In this document: positions 24,228 to 31,790 of the stretch, one piece after another | How positions within the stretch are numbered: position 1 is the first letter of the stretch | How the letters are laid out: each line of letters starts with the position of its first letter | Origin: an uncultured Eubacteriales bacterium | GTDB taxonomy: Bacteria > Bacillota > Clostridia > Oscillospirales > Oscillospiraceae | NCBI GenBank assembly: GCA_900540635.1 | Contig: UQGU01000006.1 | Span: forward strand, 1 to 62,861 | Length of the DNA stretch: 62,861 nucleotides | Direction: 5' to 3' | The notes under the pieces: model-generated | The model's database searches: none | What the model was told of the DNA's origin: nothing | The model's input: the letters and a program-made list of their open reading frames with translations, nothing else | Program-made: the position numbers and the translations under genes

Positions 24228-24500
24228 ATGGCAACAACAAATTTGAATATCCGAACAGATAAAGCTATCAAAGATCAGGCTGAAGAAATTTTCAATGAAC
24301 TTGGTCTGAATATGACAACCGCTGTAAATATCTTCCTGAGAACTGCTATCCGCGAACACGGCATTCCTTTTGAACTCAAACTGGATGTGCCAAATGAAAC
24401 AACGGCTGCGGCAATCGAGGAAGGGAGAAAAATGATGTCGGATCCTTCCGCACCGAGATATTCCAGTATGGATGCGCTGAAAGCGGCATTGGAAGTATGA
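24228..24500 (+). CDS. RelB/DinJ family antitoxin
   Basis: 90-aa antitoxin. The ribbon-helix-helix N-terminus (TTNLNIRTDKAIKDQAEEIFNELGLNMTTAVNIFLRTAIREHGIPFEL) is typical of RelB/DinJ. It dimerises, binds its own promoter and neutralises the toxin through its flexible C-terminus. Start at ATG 24228 after GTGGAGGTG. It overlaps the toxin gene by 4 bp. AT-rich codon use unlike the ribosomal genes on both sides suggests acquisition by transfer. Confidence 0.93.
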   Translation: MATTNLNIRTDKAIKDQAEEIFNELGLNMTTAVNIFLRTAIREHGIPFELKLDVPNETTAAAIEEGRKMMSDPSAPRYSSMDALKAALEV

Positions 24501-24778
24501 AATATGATATACTGTTTACCAATCAGTTTAAAAAGGATTTGAAGCTTGCCAAAAAGCAAAACAAGAATCTGGATAAACTGTTTGAGGTAATCGATATTCT
24601 GGCGAATGGCGGTACGCTGGATGCAAAATACAGAGATCATGACCTCACAGGAAACTACAAAGGTACTCGTGAATGTCACATCGAACCTGACTGGCTGCTC
24701 ATTTATGAGATTCGTGGAGATGTCCTTGTTTTGATGCTCTACCGACTTGGTTCACATTCTGAGCTGTTTAAGAAATAA
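24497..24778 (+). CDS. YafQ family mRNA-interferase toxin
   Basis: 93-aa RelE/ParE-superfamily toxin that would cut mRNA on the ribosome. The YafQ signature is intact: DAKYRDHDLTGNYKGTRECHIEPDWLLIYEI and the C-terminal GSHSELF, which carry the histidines and aspartate used in catalysis, so it is probably active. Starts within the antitoxin stop (ATGA-type overlap). Part of the AT-rich insert in the ribosomal gene block. Confidence 0.93.
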   Translation: MKYDILFTNQFKKDLKLAKKQNKNLDKLFEVIDILANGGTLDAKYRDHDLTGNYKGTRECHIEPDWLLIYEIRGDVLVLMLYRLGSHSELFKK

Positions 24779-24812
24779 GTACAAATCGGAATTTGGAAAG
24801 GGGTGCACTGCC

Positions 24813-25043
24813 ATGCTGAGAAAGTTGAATTGTTTTTTAAACATCGGTATTGGTTCATTTATATGAGTTTTTATTGGGTACGGAATTTATAAGTTTTGGC
24901 ACTTTAAAACTTATCCAAATTTATATGCCATGCAGTCTGCACCGTGGTACACAGAGTTACTGTTGGATGGTGCCATGGTGGTCGTTGCGGTGGTCGTATG
25001 TATTATCCTAAAGCTGATTATTTGGAAAAAGTTAAAGCCATAA
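24813..25043 (+). pseudogene. Small membrane protein interrupted by an in-frame TGA
   Basis: An otherwise intact 76-residue frame from ATG 24813 (SD AAAGGGG) to TAA 25041-25043. It encodes two membrane spans around a KTYPNLYAMQSAPWYTELLL segment that I recognise from small proteins of Lachnospiraceae-type bacteria. Codon 18 is TGA (24864-24866), where relatives appear to carry Gly (GGA), so a single substitution has broken it. Precedes the DUF6199-like gene. Confidence 0.7.
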
Positions 25044-25071
25044 CTTCATATTGATAAAGGAGATGGCAAAT

Positions 25072-25284
25072 ATGTGGTGGTCTATTGGTGGTGGAACCAT
25101 AATCTTTGCGTTAGGTATGTTTATCTTCTTAAAGCCGGGCTTAATATGGAAATTAACAGAAGAATGGAAATCTTATCGTGCAGATGAACCATCTGAGTTC
25201 TATTTGAAAGCCACAAAAATCGGTGGTGCTTTATTTGCCCTATTTGGAATTATTATGATTATGCTTCCATTTATTTTGGAGTGA
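25072..25284 (+). CDS. Small membrane protein, DUF6199-like
   Basis: 70-aa protein with two membrane spans (residues about 3-20 and 45-68) joined by a loop KPGLIWKLTEEWKSYRADEPSEFYLKATKIGG, typical of DUF6199-type proteins. Start at ATG 25072, nine bases after AAAGGAG. An upstream TTG is in frame but lies before the SD. Forms a pair with the broken gene just upstream. Function unknown. Part of the AT-rich insert. Confidence 0.75.
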   Translation: MWWSIGGGTIIFALGMFIFLKPGLIWKLTEEWKSYRADEPSEFYLKATKIGGALFALFGIIMIMLPFILE

Positions 25285-25413
25285 CAATTTCCAGTTTGTA
25301 AATCTCAATAGAATAGCAGTTTATTAGCATCGGTCGGAGAAATCTGATCAGTGCATTTATTTCAGAAAAGCTTTTTTATCTTTCTGGTTTACGCAATCAA
25401 CCTAAAACACAAA

Positions 25414-25441
25414 ACCCCCGAGCGCTTCCGCACTCGGGGGT
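25414..25441 (-). terminator. Terminator of the rplK-rplA operon
   Basis: Nine-bp stem (25414-25422 with 25433-25441), followed on the minus strand by TTTGTGTTTT. Confidence 0.82.
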
Positions 25442-25456
25442 AAAAGCATCTTCAGC

Positions 25457-26149
25457 TTACAGGTACTTGGCAGTAGAGACCTTCACGCCGGGGCCCATGG
25501 TGGACACGACGGTGCAGGACTTGATATACTGACCCTTGGCAGCTGCGGGCTTAGCCTTCACAACAGCCTTCAGCAGGGTGTCCATGTTCTCGCTGAGCTT
25601 CTCAGCGCCGAAGGAAACCTTGCCGATGGGGCAGTGGATGATGTTGGTCTTGTCCAGACGGTACTCGACCTTACCGGCTTTGATCTCCTTGACGGCAGCG
25701 CCAACGTTGGGGGTCACGGTGCCGGCCTTGGGGGAGGGCATCAGACCCTTGGGGCCCAGAACCTTACCCAGACGGCCAACAATGCCCATCATGTCGGGAG
25801 AAGCGACAACGACGTCAAAGTCAAACCAGTTTTCCTTGGTGATCTTCTCAACCAGCTCCATGCCGCCGACATAGTCAGCGCCGGCTTCCTGAGCCTCGGC
25901 AACCTTGGCGTCCTTGGCGAACACCAGGACCTTGCGGGTCTTGCCGGTGCCGTTGGGCAGAACCACGGCGCCACGGACCTGCTGATCGGCGTGACGGGAG
26001 TCAACGCCCAGCTTGATGTGCAGCTCGACGGTCTCGTCGAACTTGGCAGAAGCGCCCTTGACAACCAGGCCCAGAGCCTCAACAGGCTCATACTGAACAG
26101 CGCGATCGATCAGCTTCGCGCTTTCCTTATACTTTTTACCTCTAAACAA
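25457..26149 (-). CDS. rplA: 50S ribosomal protein L1 (TTG start)
   Basis: L1 stalk protein that helps release deacylated tRNA from the E site and also represses its own mRNA. The start is assigned to TTG at 26149 (FRGKKYKESAKLIDRA follows), nine bases after AAGGAGG. No ATG fits, and the longer frame to 26194 has non-family residues. 230 aa, normal length. Conserved blocks FDETVELHIKLGVD, VRGAVVLPNGTGK and GPKGLMPSPKAGTV are present. Confidence 0.97.
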   Translation of the reverse strand: MFRGKKYKESAKLIDRAVQYEPVEALGLVVKGASAKFDETVELHIKLGVDSRHADQQVRGAVVLPNGTGKTRKVLVFAKDAKVAEAQEAGADYVGGMELVEKITKENWFDFDVVVASPDMMGIVGRLGKVLGPKGLMPSPKAGTVTPNVGAAVKEIKAGKVEYRLDKTNIIHCPIGKVSFGAEKLSENMDTLLKAVVKAKPAAAKGQYIKSCTVVSTMGPGVKVSTAKYL

Positions 26150-26227
26150 TGTAATTATCCTCCTTAAAGTGGTGATGCGGAAAAATCCTCCCACATTTCC
26201 GGAACTTGCTTCCGGATCAACATTCTA

Positions 26228-26653
26228 TCAGTCGACGACGGTGACGCCCATGGAGCGGCAGGTGCCAGCAACCTGGCTCTCAGCGGCTTCCAGAGTGGTG
26301 GCGTTCAGGTCGGGCATCTTGGTCTTGGCGATCTCAGCAACCTGTGCCTTGGTGATGGTGCCGACCTTGGTCTTGTTGGGAACACCGGAGCCCTTCTCCA
26401 GACCAATTGCCTTCATGATGAGCATGGGGGTAGGAGGAGTCTTGGTGATGAAGGTGAAGCTGCGGTCTGCATAGACGGTGATGACAACAGGGATCTTGTA
26501 GCCCTCCATGTCCTTGGTCCGTGCATTGAATTCCTTGATGAATGCTGCGATATTCACACCGTGCTGACCCAGAGCAGGGCCGACAGGGGGAGAAGCGGTT
26601 GCCTTAGCGGCGTTGATCTGAAGTTTGATAATGCCAGTTACTTTCTGTGCCAT
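26228..26653 (-). CDS. rplK: 50S ribosomal protein L11
   Basis: GTPase-centre protein bound to 23S rRNA. The start at 26653 (MAQKVTGIIKLQINA) follows AGGAGGTGC. 141 aa, the standard length. PPVGPALGQHGVNIAAFIKEFN is the conserved proline-rich N-domain and KAQVAEIAKTKMPDLNATTLEAAESQVAGTCRSMG the RNA-binding C-domain. Confidence 0.98.
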   Translation of the reverse strand: MAQKVTGIIKLQINAAKATASPPVGPALGQHGVNIAAFIKEFNARTKDMEGYKIPVVITVYADRSFTFITKTPPTPMLIMKAIGLEKGSGVPNKTKVGTITKAQVAEIAKTKMPDLNATTLEAAESQVAGTCRSMGVTVVD

Positions 26654-26758
26654 GAATAGCACCTCCTGAATAAGATGTGGTAATGATGCGCACTGCGCAT
26701 TCCTTTCGGGGCCCAAAGCCCCTCCCACGTTCCGGCCGAAAAGAACGGCCCGATGCGT

Positions 26759-27289
26759 TTATTGGGAAACGACCTCAACCTGATCGAGTTCAAACTCGAC
26801 GGTGGTCTCCCGGCCAAACATGGAAACGACCACGTTCACCGAGTTGCTGTCGACATCGATGGATTCCACCGTGCCGGTGAAGGAGCTCAGAGGACCATCC
26901 ATAATGCGGACGGTATCGCCCACGGAATAGTTGACGATGATCTCCTTCTTTTCCACGCCCATGGCATAGACTTCCTCGTCAGTCAGGGGCGTAGGATCGT
27001 TGCTGGAAGTGCCAACGAAGCCGGTAACTCCGCGGACATTCCGGATGACATGCCAGGTATCGTCACTGTAAACCATCTTGACCAGCACATAACCGGGGTA
27101 GACCTTGCGGTCGTAGGTCTTGCTGGCGCCGGTCTCCGTGATTTCGGTCACGGTTTCCAGAGGAATGGAAACGGCCAGGATTTGATCCTGCAGCTTACGG
27201 GACTCGACGGTTTTTTCAATCGTCGCTTTTACGGTGTTCTCATACCCGGAATAGGTATGCACCACATACCATTTTGCAGTTTCTGCCAT
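26759..27289 (-). CDS. nusG: Transcription termination/antitermination factor NusG
   Basis: Elongation factor that binds RNA polymerase and couples it to the ribosome or Rho. The NGN domain (KWYVVHTYSGYENTVKATIEK, VYPGYVLVKM, NVRGVTGFVG) is followed by the KOW domain (VGDTVRIMDGPLSSFTGTVESID). 176 aa. Lies between secE and rplK, the classical order. Confidence 0.98.
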   Translation of the reverse strand: MAETAKWYVVHTYSGYENTVKATIEKTVESRKLQDQILAVSIPLETVTEITETGASKTYDRKVYPGYVLVKMVYSDDTWHVIRNVRGVTGFVGTSSNDPTPLTDEEVYAMGVEKKEIIVNYSVGDTVRIMDGPLSSFTGTVESIDVDSNSVNVVVSMFGRETTVEFELDQVEVVSQ

Positions 27290-27301
27290 GACTTCTTACC
27301 T

Positions 27302-27532
27302 TTAGTGGAAAACACCGATCAGGGCGTCGATTCCAACCTGAGATACAAAGTCAAACAGCCAGATGAAAACGCCGACGCAGATGACGCAGGCGACAACAAT
27401 GGCTGCATTTTTCAGCACCTGCTGGGGAGTGGGCCAGACTACCTTCTTCAGCTCGCTTTTCAGCTCACGGAAGTACTTGCAGACCTTGCCCCAGGTTCTT
27501 TTGAACCAATTTTCCTTTTTCGCTTCTGCCAT
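27302..27532 (-). CDS. secE: Preprotein translocase subunit SecE
   Basis: Small essential subunit that clamps SecY in the SecYEG channel. 76 aa with the amphipathic helix FKRTWGKVCKYFRELKSELKKVVWPTPQQV and a single membrane span. 12 bp upstream of nusG and 15 bp downstream of rpmG. Confidence 0.97.
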   Translation of the reverse strand: MAEAKKENWFKRTWGKVCKYFRELKSELKKVVWPTPQQVLKNAAIVVACVICVGVFIWLFDFVSQVGIDALIGVFH

Positions 27533-27547
27533 GATGGGGCGTCCTCC

Positions 27548-27697
27548 TTACTTGGTCTCAGTGTGAGTGGTGTGCTTTCTGCAGAATCTGCAGTACTTCT
27601 TCATCTCGAGACGGTCGGGGTCGTTCTTCTTGTTCTTCATGGTGTTGTAGTTTCTCTGCTTGCACTCAGAGCATCTCAAAGTGACTTTCACGCGCAT
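27548..27697 (-). CDS. rpmG: 50S ribosomal protein L33
   Basis: 49-aa ribosomal protein, MRVKVTLRCSECKQRNYNTM and so on. Two CxxC pairs (CSEC and CRFC) make this the zinc-binding (C+) form. A strong AAGGAGG precedes the ATG. First gene of the rpmG-secE-nusG-rplK-rplA operon. Confidence 0.96.
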   Translation of the reverse strand: MRVKVTLRCSECKQRNYNTMKNKKNDPDRLEMKKYCRFCRKHTTHTETK

Positions 27698-27836
27698 AAC
27701 GGCACCTCCTTAAAATTTGCCTCCCTGTATCACACCCGGCTAGAAAAAAGATTTAGAAAGCGATAAACTACAATGGAAATCGCTCCGGGGCTGAAAAAGG
27801 CGCACAAAAAAAGAACCCTTTTTCACAGGTAAAATC

Positions 27837-27865
27837 ATTCTAGCATAGGGGAGGGCCGATGTCAA
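27837..27865 (-). promoter_or_regulatory. Promoter of rpmG-secE-nusG-rplK-rplA
   Basis: Minus-strand TTGACA (27865-27860), 17-bp spacer, TAGAAT (27842-27837). The leader of about 130 nt contains a GAAAAAGG/CCTTTTTC inverted repeat (about 27794-27826) of unknown role. Confidence 0.85.
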
Positions 27866-27952
27866 CAATTATTTTCACTTTTTCCTGCTTTTTTGATGGA
27901 ATTCCGGGAAGCTCCGAAAGAAAAGCGTCTTTTGCAAATTTGCCTTTCACCC

Positions 27953-27981
27953 TTGCGTTTTTGTGCCGCTTCGGGTAGAAT
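27953..27981 (+). promoter_or_regulatory. Promoter of ruvX
   Basis: TTGCGT (27953-27958), 17-bp spacer, TAGAAT (27976-27981), about 30 bp before the start codon. Confidence 0.65.
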
Positions 27982-28009
27982 AGAGAAAACAAACCGGGAG
28001 GAAAAAGAA

Positions 28010-28423
28010 ATGAAAATCATGGGAATCGATTACGGAGATGCCCGCACCGGTGTGGCCATCTCCGATCTGCTGTGCTCCATTGTGGGCTCTACCACGGTGG
28101 TCCCCAGCCGGAATCATGAAAAGCTGATGGCGGACCTTGTCCGTCTGGCAAAGGAAAACGAAGTGGGGGAGATCGTTGTAGGGCTTCCTAAGAATATGGA
28201 CGGCACGGAGGGGGCCCGTGCGGAGCTGTGCAGAGCCTTTGCCGAGGAGCTGAAAGCGGCAACGAATCTGCCTGTGGCCATGTGGGACGAGCGCCGGACC
28301 ACGGTGGAGGCCCACAATATCCTCTCCGCCCACAATTATCATGGAGCAAAGCGGAAAAATACGGTGGATGCCGTGGCAGCGTCTCTTATTCTGGAGGGCT
28401 ATCTGGCGTTTAAAAAGCGCTGA
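28010..28423 (+). CDS. ruvX: Holliday junction resolvase-like RuvX/YqgF
   Basis: RNase H-fold nuclease family involved in rRNA 5' maturation and possibly junction resolution. Start at ATG 28010 (MKIMGIDYGDARTGVAISD) after GGAGG. The frame upstream lacks family sequence. 137 aa. Acidic residues sit in GIDYGD, EIVVGLP and the C-terminal KKNTVDAVAASLIL segment. Confidence 0.95.
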   Translation: MKIMGIDYGDARTGVAISDLLCSIVGSTTVVPSRNHEKLMADLVRLAKENEVGEIVVGLPKNMDGTEGARAELCRAFAEELKAATNLPVAMWDERRTTVEAHNILSAHNYHGAKRKNTVDAVAASLILEGYLAFKKR

Positions 28424-28431
28424 TTCGCTGA

Positions 28432-28788
28432 TTATTCCCGGACCTTGTACCGCAGCTCCCGAATCCCGGTGAAGATCAGCAGGATGCCGAAGGCCCGGCG
28501 CAGCCACACCTGCGAAAGCTGTCCCTGAAGCAGGGAGGCAAGCCATGCGAAGAGGCATCCGGCGGCAATTCCCGGCAGCAGCTGTTTCCAGGGGATCCGC
28601 TTTCGCCGCAGAAAGGTGGCGAGGCTTGCTCCGGGGAGAAAGAACAGCAAATTGAGGGCTCTGGCCTGGGCCTGGGGCCAGCCCAGGGGGCCGGTGAGCC
28701 AGAGCATCAGCAGGCTCCCGCCGCCAACCCCCAGCCCGGAGAGAAAGCCAAGAACGGTGCTGACGGCAATGGCGGCTACACTCTGCAC
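28432..28788 (-). CDS. TauE/SafE family exporter, second half
   Basis: 118-aa half-size TauE/SafE membrane protein starting at GTG 28788, whose start overlaps the end of the first half by 13 bp. AIAVSTVLGFLSGLGVGGGSLLMLWL is the family repeat motif and LRRAFGILLIFTGIRELR the usual end. Together with the gene at 28776 it makes up the two repeats of a full TauE/SafE transporter, a family linked to export of sulfonates or sulfite and other organic anions. Confidence 0.85.
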   Translation of the reverse strand: MQSVAAIAVSTVLGFLSGLGVGGGSLLMLWLTGPLGWPQAQARALNLLFFLPGASLATFLRRKRIPWKQLLPGIAAGCLFAWLASLLQGQLSQVWLRRAFGILLIFTGIRELRYKVRE

Positions 28789-29126
28789 AGATTTCGAATG
28801 CCTCCCCAGAGAATGAAGATCCCCAAGATCCGGTGCAGCCAGAGCACCGGAATTTTTTTGCCGAAAATGCCCGCCAGGAGCCCTCCTGCGGCGCTGCCTG
28901 CCAGATAGGGAAGGGCTTCCCGGACCGGTAGCGCCCCCTGACTGGCCGAGACCAGGATGGTCACAATGCAGATAGGCAGAACGGTTGCCACGGATGACGG
29001 GAAAATGGCCTCGTCGGGCAAACCCTGGCACCGCCGCAGCAGGGGCACCAGAACCAGACCGCCCCCCGCACCGAACAGCCCCGCAATGCTTCCGGCAGCA
29101 GCTCCGGCCAGCAGATAATTCCACAT
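28776..29126 (-). CDS. TauE/SafE family exporter, first half
   Basis: 116-aa half-size membrane protein. The start at ATG 29126 (MWNYLLAGAAAGSIAGLFGAGGG) follows AAGGAGGTGC. That SD lies in the 3' arm of a terminator-like hairpin. AGLFGAGGGLVLVPLL is the family glycine motif. LHRILGIFILWGGIRNL ends the half-repeat. The pair is co-translated with the second half. Confidence 0.87.
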   Translation of the reverse strand: MWNYLLAGAAAGSIAGLFGAGGGLVLVPLLRRCQGLPDEAIFPSSVATVLPICIVTILVSASQGALPVREALPYLAGSAAGGLLAGIFGKKIPVLWLHRILGIFILWGGIRNLCRV

Positions 29127-29166
29127 AAAAAGCACCTCCTTCGGAAAGCTTTCCCAAAGGAGGTGC
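29127..29166 (-). terminator. Terminator hairpin enclosing the TauE ribosome site
   Basis: Near-perfect inverted repeat 29132-29166 (arms GCACCTCCTTTGGGAAAGC and the matching strand) followed on the minus strand by TTTTT (29131-29127) and then directly by the ATG at 29126. It terminates the foldase transcript. Its 3' arm holds the AAGGAGG of the TauE half. Confidence 0.8.
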
Positions 29167-29183
29167 CATTCATTCAATTGCGA

Positions 29184-30785
29184 TCAATTGGCCTTCATGA
29201 CCAGATTGGTGCGGATATAGGAGGTATCGCCCACGGTCATATCCAGGGCGTCCACCAGAGCGTTGTACCAGTTGGTATAGTCTTCGCTGGTCAGATCGTT
29301 CTTGACCAGATACTCCCGGTAGGTCTCATCGGACTGGCCTACGAAGTACATCACATGGTAGCCATAGGAGGTCTCCACGATGCCGGTGTCGCCGGCCTTG
29401 CGGTTCTCGTCAAAGCACCAGTTGTTAAAGGCGCTGACCATCTGGCCGGGGTAGACATTCTCGTACAGGCCGCCGTTGGTTTTGGAGCCGGTGTCGGTGG
29501 AATTCTCGTTTGCCAGAGCAGCAAAGCTCTCCTCGGTGGCGTCGCCGTCTTCCCAGGTCTGCAGCCAGCTTTCGGCCTTTTCCTTGGCAGCTGCCTTCTC
29601 CTCGTCGGAGTAGGTGGTGGTGCCGTTTTCGGTGGTGCCGCCCTCAAAGCCTGCCAGCATATGGCGCACGTTTACCAGGGGAGTGCTGTTGTCGCTGCTG
29701 GAGCGGTAATACACAACGTAGTAGCCGGAGATGGTCTCCACCTCGTTGCCGTCGTCATCGGTGGTGGTAGAGGTGTTGGCGATATAGGTCTTGTCGCCGG
29801 CCTTCCGGCTGCTGTCGCTGATCCACTGGGCAATTACAGAGTTGACGGAGGTATAGCGGGTGTCGTCCATAGCGGAGCTGGAAGCGGTGGTGTCGGCGTT
29901 TACCTCCAGGGCGGCAATGGCGGCATCCAGAGCCTCCACAGAGTTGATCTCATCGCTTACCAGGCTCTTGGCATCTGCCTCGGCGGCTGCGGCCTTCTCG
30001 GCATTGGTGGCATCATCATCCAGGTAGCGGCTGGAGCTCAGGTAATACTGGTTGTAGCTGTAGGAGTTGTAAACGGCGGGGTCCTCGGCGTCCTTAGCTT
30101 CTACCTGCTCGTCGGTGTAGGTCAGGCTGTCCCGGTACTCGGTCTGATAGCCGCTGGCCAGCAGATTCACACGGTAGTATTCCTTGTAGCTGTCCAGGGT
30201 TGCGCCGTTGCCGTACATGGCCTTCAGGTAGGCCTCGGGCTTGGAGTAGCCATAGACGGAAGCGTGCAGGGACAGGGTGGACTCCAGAGAATCCAGCTGG
30301 GACTGGTCGCTTTCGCTGAGCTCGTAGCCGTTGGCAGCTGCTTCTTTGGCGATGGCGTAGGTGGCCCGGGCGCTCTGCTCGGCAGAGCTCAGGAAGTAAT
30401 CTGCCCAGGTGGTGCCTGCGTCGGCATCAAAGACCTGCTGGTCCAGAGCTTTGGTGGTGTCCAGGCCGTACAGGGCGGCGTAGGTTCCGTTCCGGGAGTA
30501 GAAATTGTTGACGGTGTCGATGAAATAGTAGCTTAGCTCGGCATTGCTCAGGGTGGTATCGCCCAGAGTCAGAGCTACGGTCTTCTTTTCCCGGGAACCG
30601 CTGTTGGAGACGGCACGGTTAATGCCGACAAAAGCGGCTGCCAGAACCAGGACGACAAGCACAGCGGCGAAGGCGATGGTATAGGCCTTGACCTTCTTGT
30701 CTTCCTTCTGCTGAGCCAGCTGCTTTTCGGTCAGCTTGGCATTGGCTTCTTCAGCATGAAGCTTCTTCTTGCTGGATGCACTCAT
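29184..30785 (-). CDS. Membrane-anchored PrsA/SurA-like foldase (parvulin)
   Basis: 533-aa extracytoplasmic peptidyl-prolyl isomerase and chaperone for secreted proteins. The start at 30785 (MSASSKKKLHAEEANAKL) follows GAGGAAATG. One membrane span at about residues 34-54 leaves the bulk outside. A SurA-like N-domain is followed by two parvulin-type regions. The clearer one reads VRHMLAGFEGG, WEDGDATEESFAALANENSTDTGS, NGGLYENVYPGQMVSAF, VETSYGYHVMYF. Linkers are rich in Asp, Ser and Thr. A structured RNA candidate lies in its leader region. Confidence 0.88.
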   Translation of the reverse strand: MSASSKKKLHAEEANAKLTEKQLAQQKEDKKVKAYTIAFAAVLVVLVLAAAFVGINRAVSNSGSREKKTVALTLGDTTLSNAELSYYFIDTVNNFYSRNGTYAALYGLDTTKALDQQVFDADAGTTWADYFLSSAEQSARATYAIAKEAAANGYELSESDQSQLDSLESTLSLHASVYGYSKPEAYLKAMYGNGATLDSYKEYYRVNLLASGYQTEYRDSLTYTDEQVEAKDAEDPAVYNSYSYNQYYLSSSRYLDDDATNAEKAAAAEADAKSLVSDEINSVEALDAAIAALEVNADTTASSSAMDDTRYTSVNSVIAQWISDSSRKAGDKTYIANTSTTTDDDGNEVETISGYYVVYYRSSSDNSTPLVNVRHMLAGFEGGTTENGTTTYSDEEKAAAKEKAESWLQTWEDGDATEESFAALANENSTDTGSKTNGGLYENVYPGQMVSAFNNWCFDENRKAGDTGIVETSYGYHVMYFVGQSDETYREYLVKNDLTSEDYTNWYNALVDALDMTVGDTSYIRTNLVMKAN

Positions 30786-30915
30786 GGTATCATTTCCTCT
30801 CGTTTTCATAGGTCTGACGATTCTGCGTGGGTTTTGCAGATAGACCCGGTTATTATAGCGGAAAACTTTCAGGGTTTCAAGAGGAAAAAAGGAAATTTAC
30901 AAAGAAACAGAAAAA

Positions 30916-30939
30916 CCCGGAGGACCGAAGTCCTCCGGG
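30916..30939 (-). terminator. Terminator of the structured RNA
   Basis: 10-bp stem (30916-30925 with 30930-30939), followed on the minus strand by TTTTTCTG. Confidence 0.85.
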
Positions 30940-31100
30940 CACCCCGCTTTAGCCGTACTGCATCCAATTATGACCTGCACGAAACGGCAGGTGGGTTGCC
31001 GCTCCCGGCGTTCTCTGCTCCCAGCGTCCACCCTACGTCGAAGCGAGGGCGGGAGGTCTGCAATCCCGCCGGGAAGTCTAACTTCCCAATTCAAAAATGT
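30940..31100 (-). ncRNA. Structured RNA candidate before the foldase gene
   Basis: A GC-rich, non-coding minus-strand stretch ending in the terminator at 30916-30939. It contains three short hairpins (31071-31087; 31048-31070; 30973-30992) and a long-range 8-bp pairing between 31048-31041 and 30949-30942. The density of pairing and the terminator point to a stable RNA or a long riboswitch. I could not match a known motif with confidence. A 6S-like RNA is one possibility. The 5' end is uncertain. Confidence 0.55.
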
Positions 31101-31144
31101 GGGTCCAAAAGGACACAACACGCACCAAGCAGGGAAAGAAAGGA

Positions 31145-31444
31145 TCATTCGTCCTCTTCTTCCGTCTCGTCCTCCGCGTACAGCTCCTCCATAATGAGGT
31201 CGTACACGGCTCTCAGCTCTTCCTCATCTTCAATGGCGGTCAGCAGGGGCTCGCCGTCTTCCTCGGTGGACTTGAGAATGCTCACCTCCAGAGAAAGCTC
31301 TGCGCCCTCCTCACCGGCATCGGCGGGAATTACGGCCATATAGGTTTCACCGTTGTACTCCAGGGTGGACAGAACCTCCAGCTCATATTCCTTGCCGTCC
31401 TCATCCACGATGGTGATAAAGTCGGATCCATATTGATCTTCCAT
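31145..31444 (-). CDS. DUF1292 family protein
   Basis: 99-aa very acidic cytoplasmic protein, MEDQYGSDFITIVDEDGKEY..., with the DUF1292 core LEVLSTLEYNGETYMAVIPAD and a tail of Glu/Asp. Homologues (YrzB of Bacillus) are encoded near ruvX, as here. Function unknown. A weak GGAGCA precedes the ATG. Confidence 0.92.
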   Translation of the reverse strand: MEDQYGSDFITIVDEDGKEYELEVLSTLEYNGETYMAVIPADAGEEGAELSLEVSILKSTEEDGEPLLTAIEDEEELRAVYDLIMEELYAEDETEEEDE

Positions 31445-31790
31445 AGATTGCTCCTTTGAATATGGGTTCTCTTTGTCTGTATTCTACAACCAGACGGCGG
31501 AAAAATCAAGAGGAAAATATGCTTCCCCTTTCCGGCACCTTCCGGAAGAGGCGAGTTCCCTATATTATATCCGGGAAAAGAACGATAATTCAAACTCTTT
31601 TTCGGGAATACTTATAGAAATTGATCGCATTTCGATTTTTGTGCCGACAGGAATTTTACGGATTATTCAGAAATTGGGGCTTTCCCTTTTGGCAGGAATA
31701 TGGTATAATTTGCGGATGATATGACGGAAAGCTCTGTCTTACTCAACAGAAAGGCACAATCCGCCCAGAGCGGCATTGGAGGTTATACGC
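31445..31790 (+). promoter_or_regulatory. Intergenic region with the pbpA promoter
   Basis: Divergent spacer of about 350 bp without a gene. An extended -10 box (TGGTATAAT, TATAAT at 31704-31709) lies about 80 bp before the PBP gene. No good -35 box. Otherwise AT-rich and featureless. Confidence 0.55.

Noticed and set aside
24864..24866. Recoding of TGA as tryptophan or selenocysteine
   Set aside because: TGA is used as the normal stop in several genes here (for example the ends at 8791 and 11682), no SECIS-like hairpin was recognised after this codon, and relatives appear to have glycine at this place.
29163..30536. 457-codon plus-strand frame opposite the foldase gene
   Set aside because: Antisense shadow of the Ser/Asp/Ala-rich foldase. 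The translation is a Gly/Val/Ala low-complexity string, and the start lies in the terminator hairpin.
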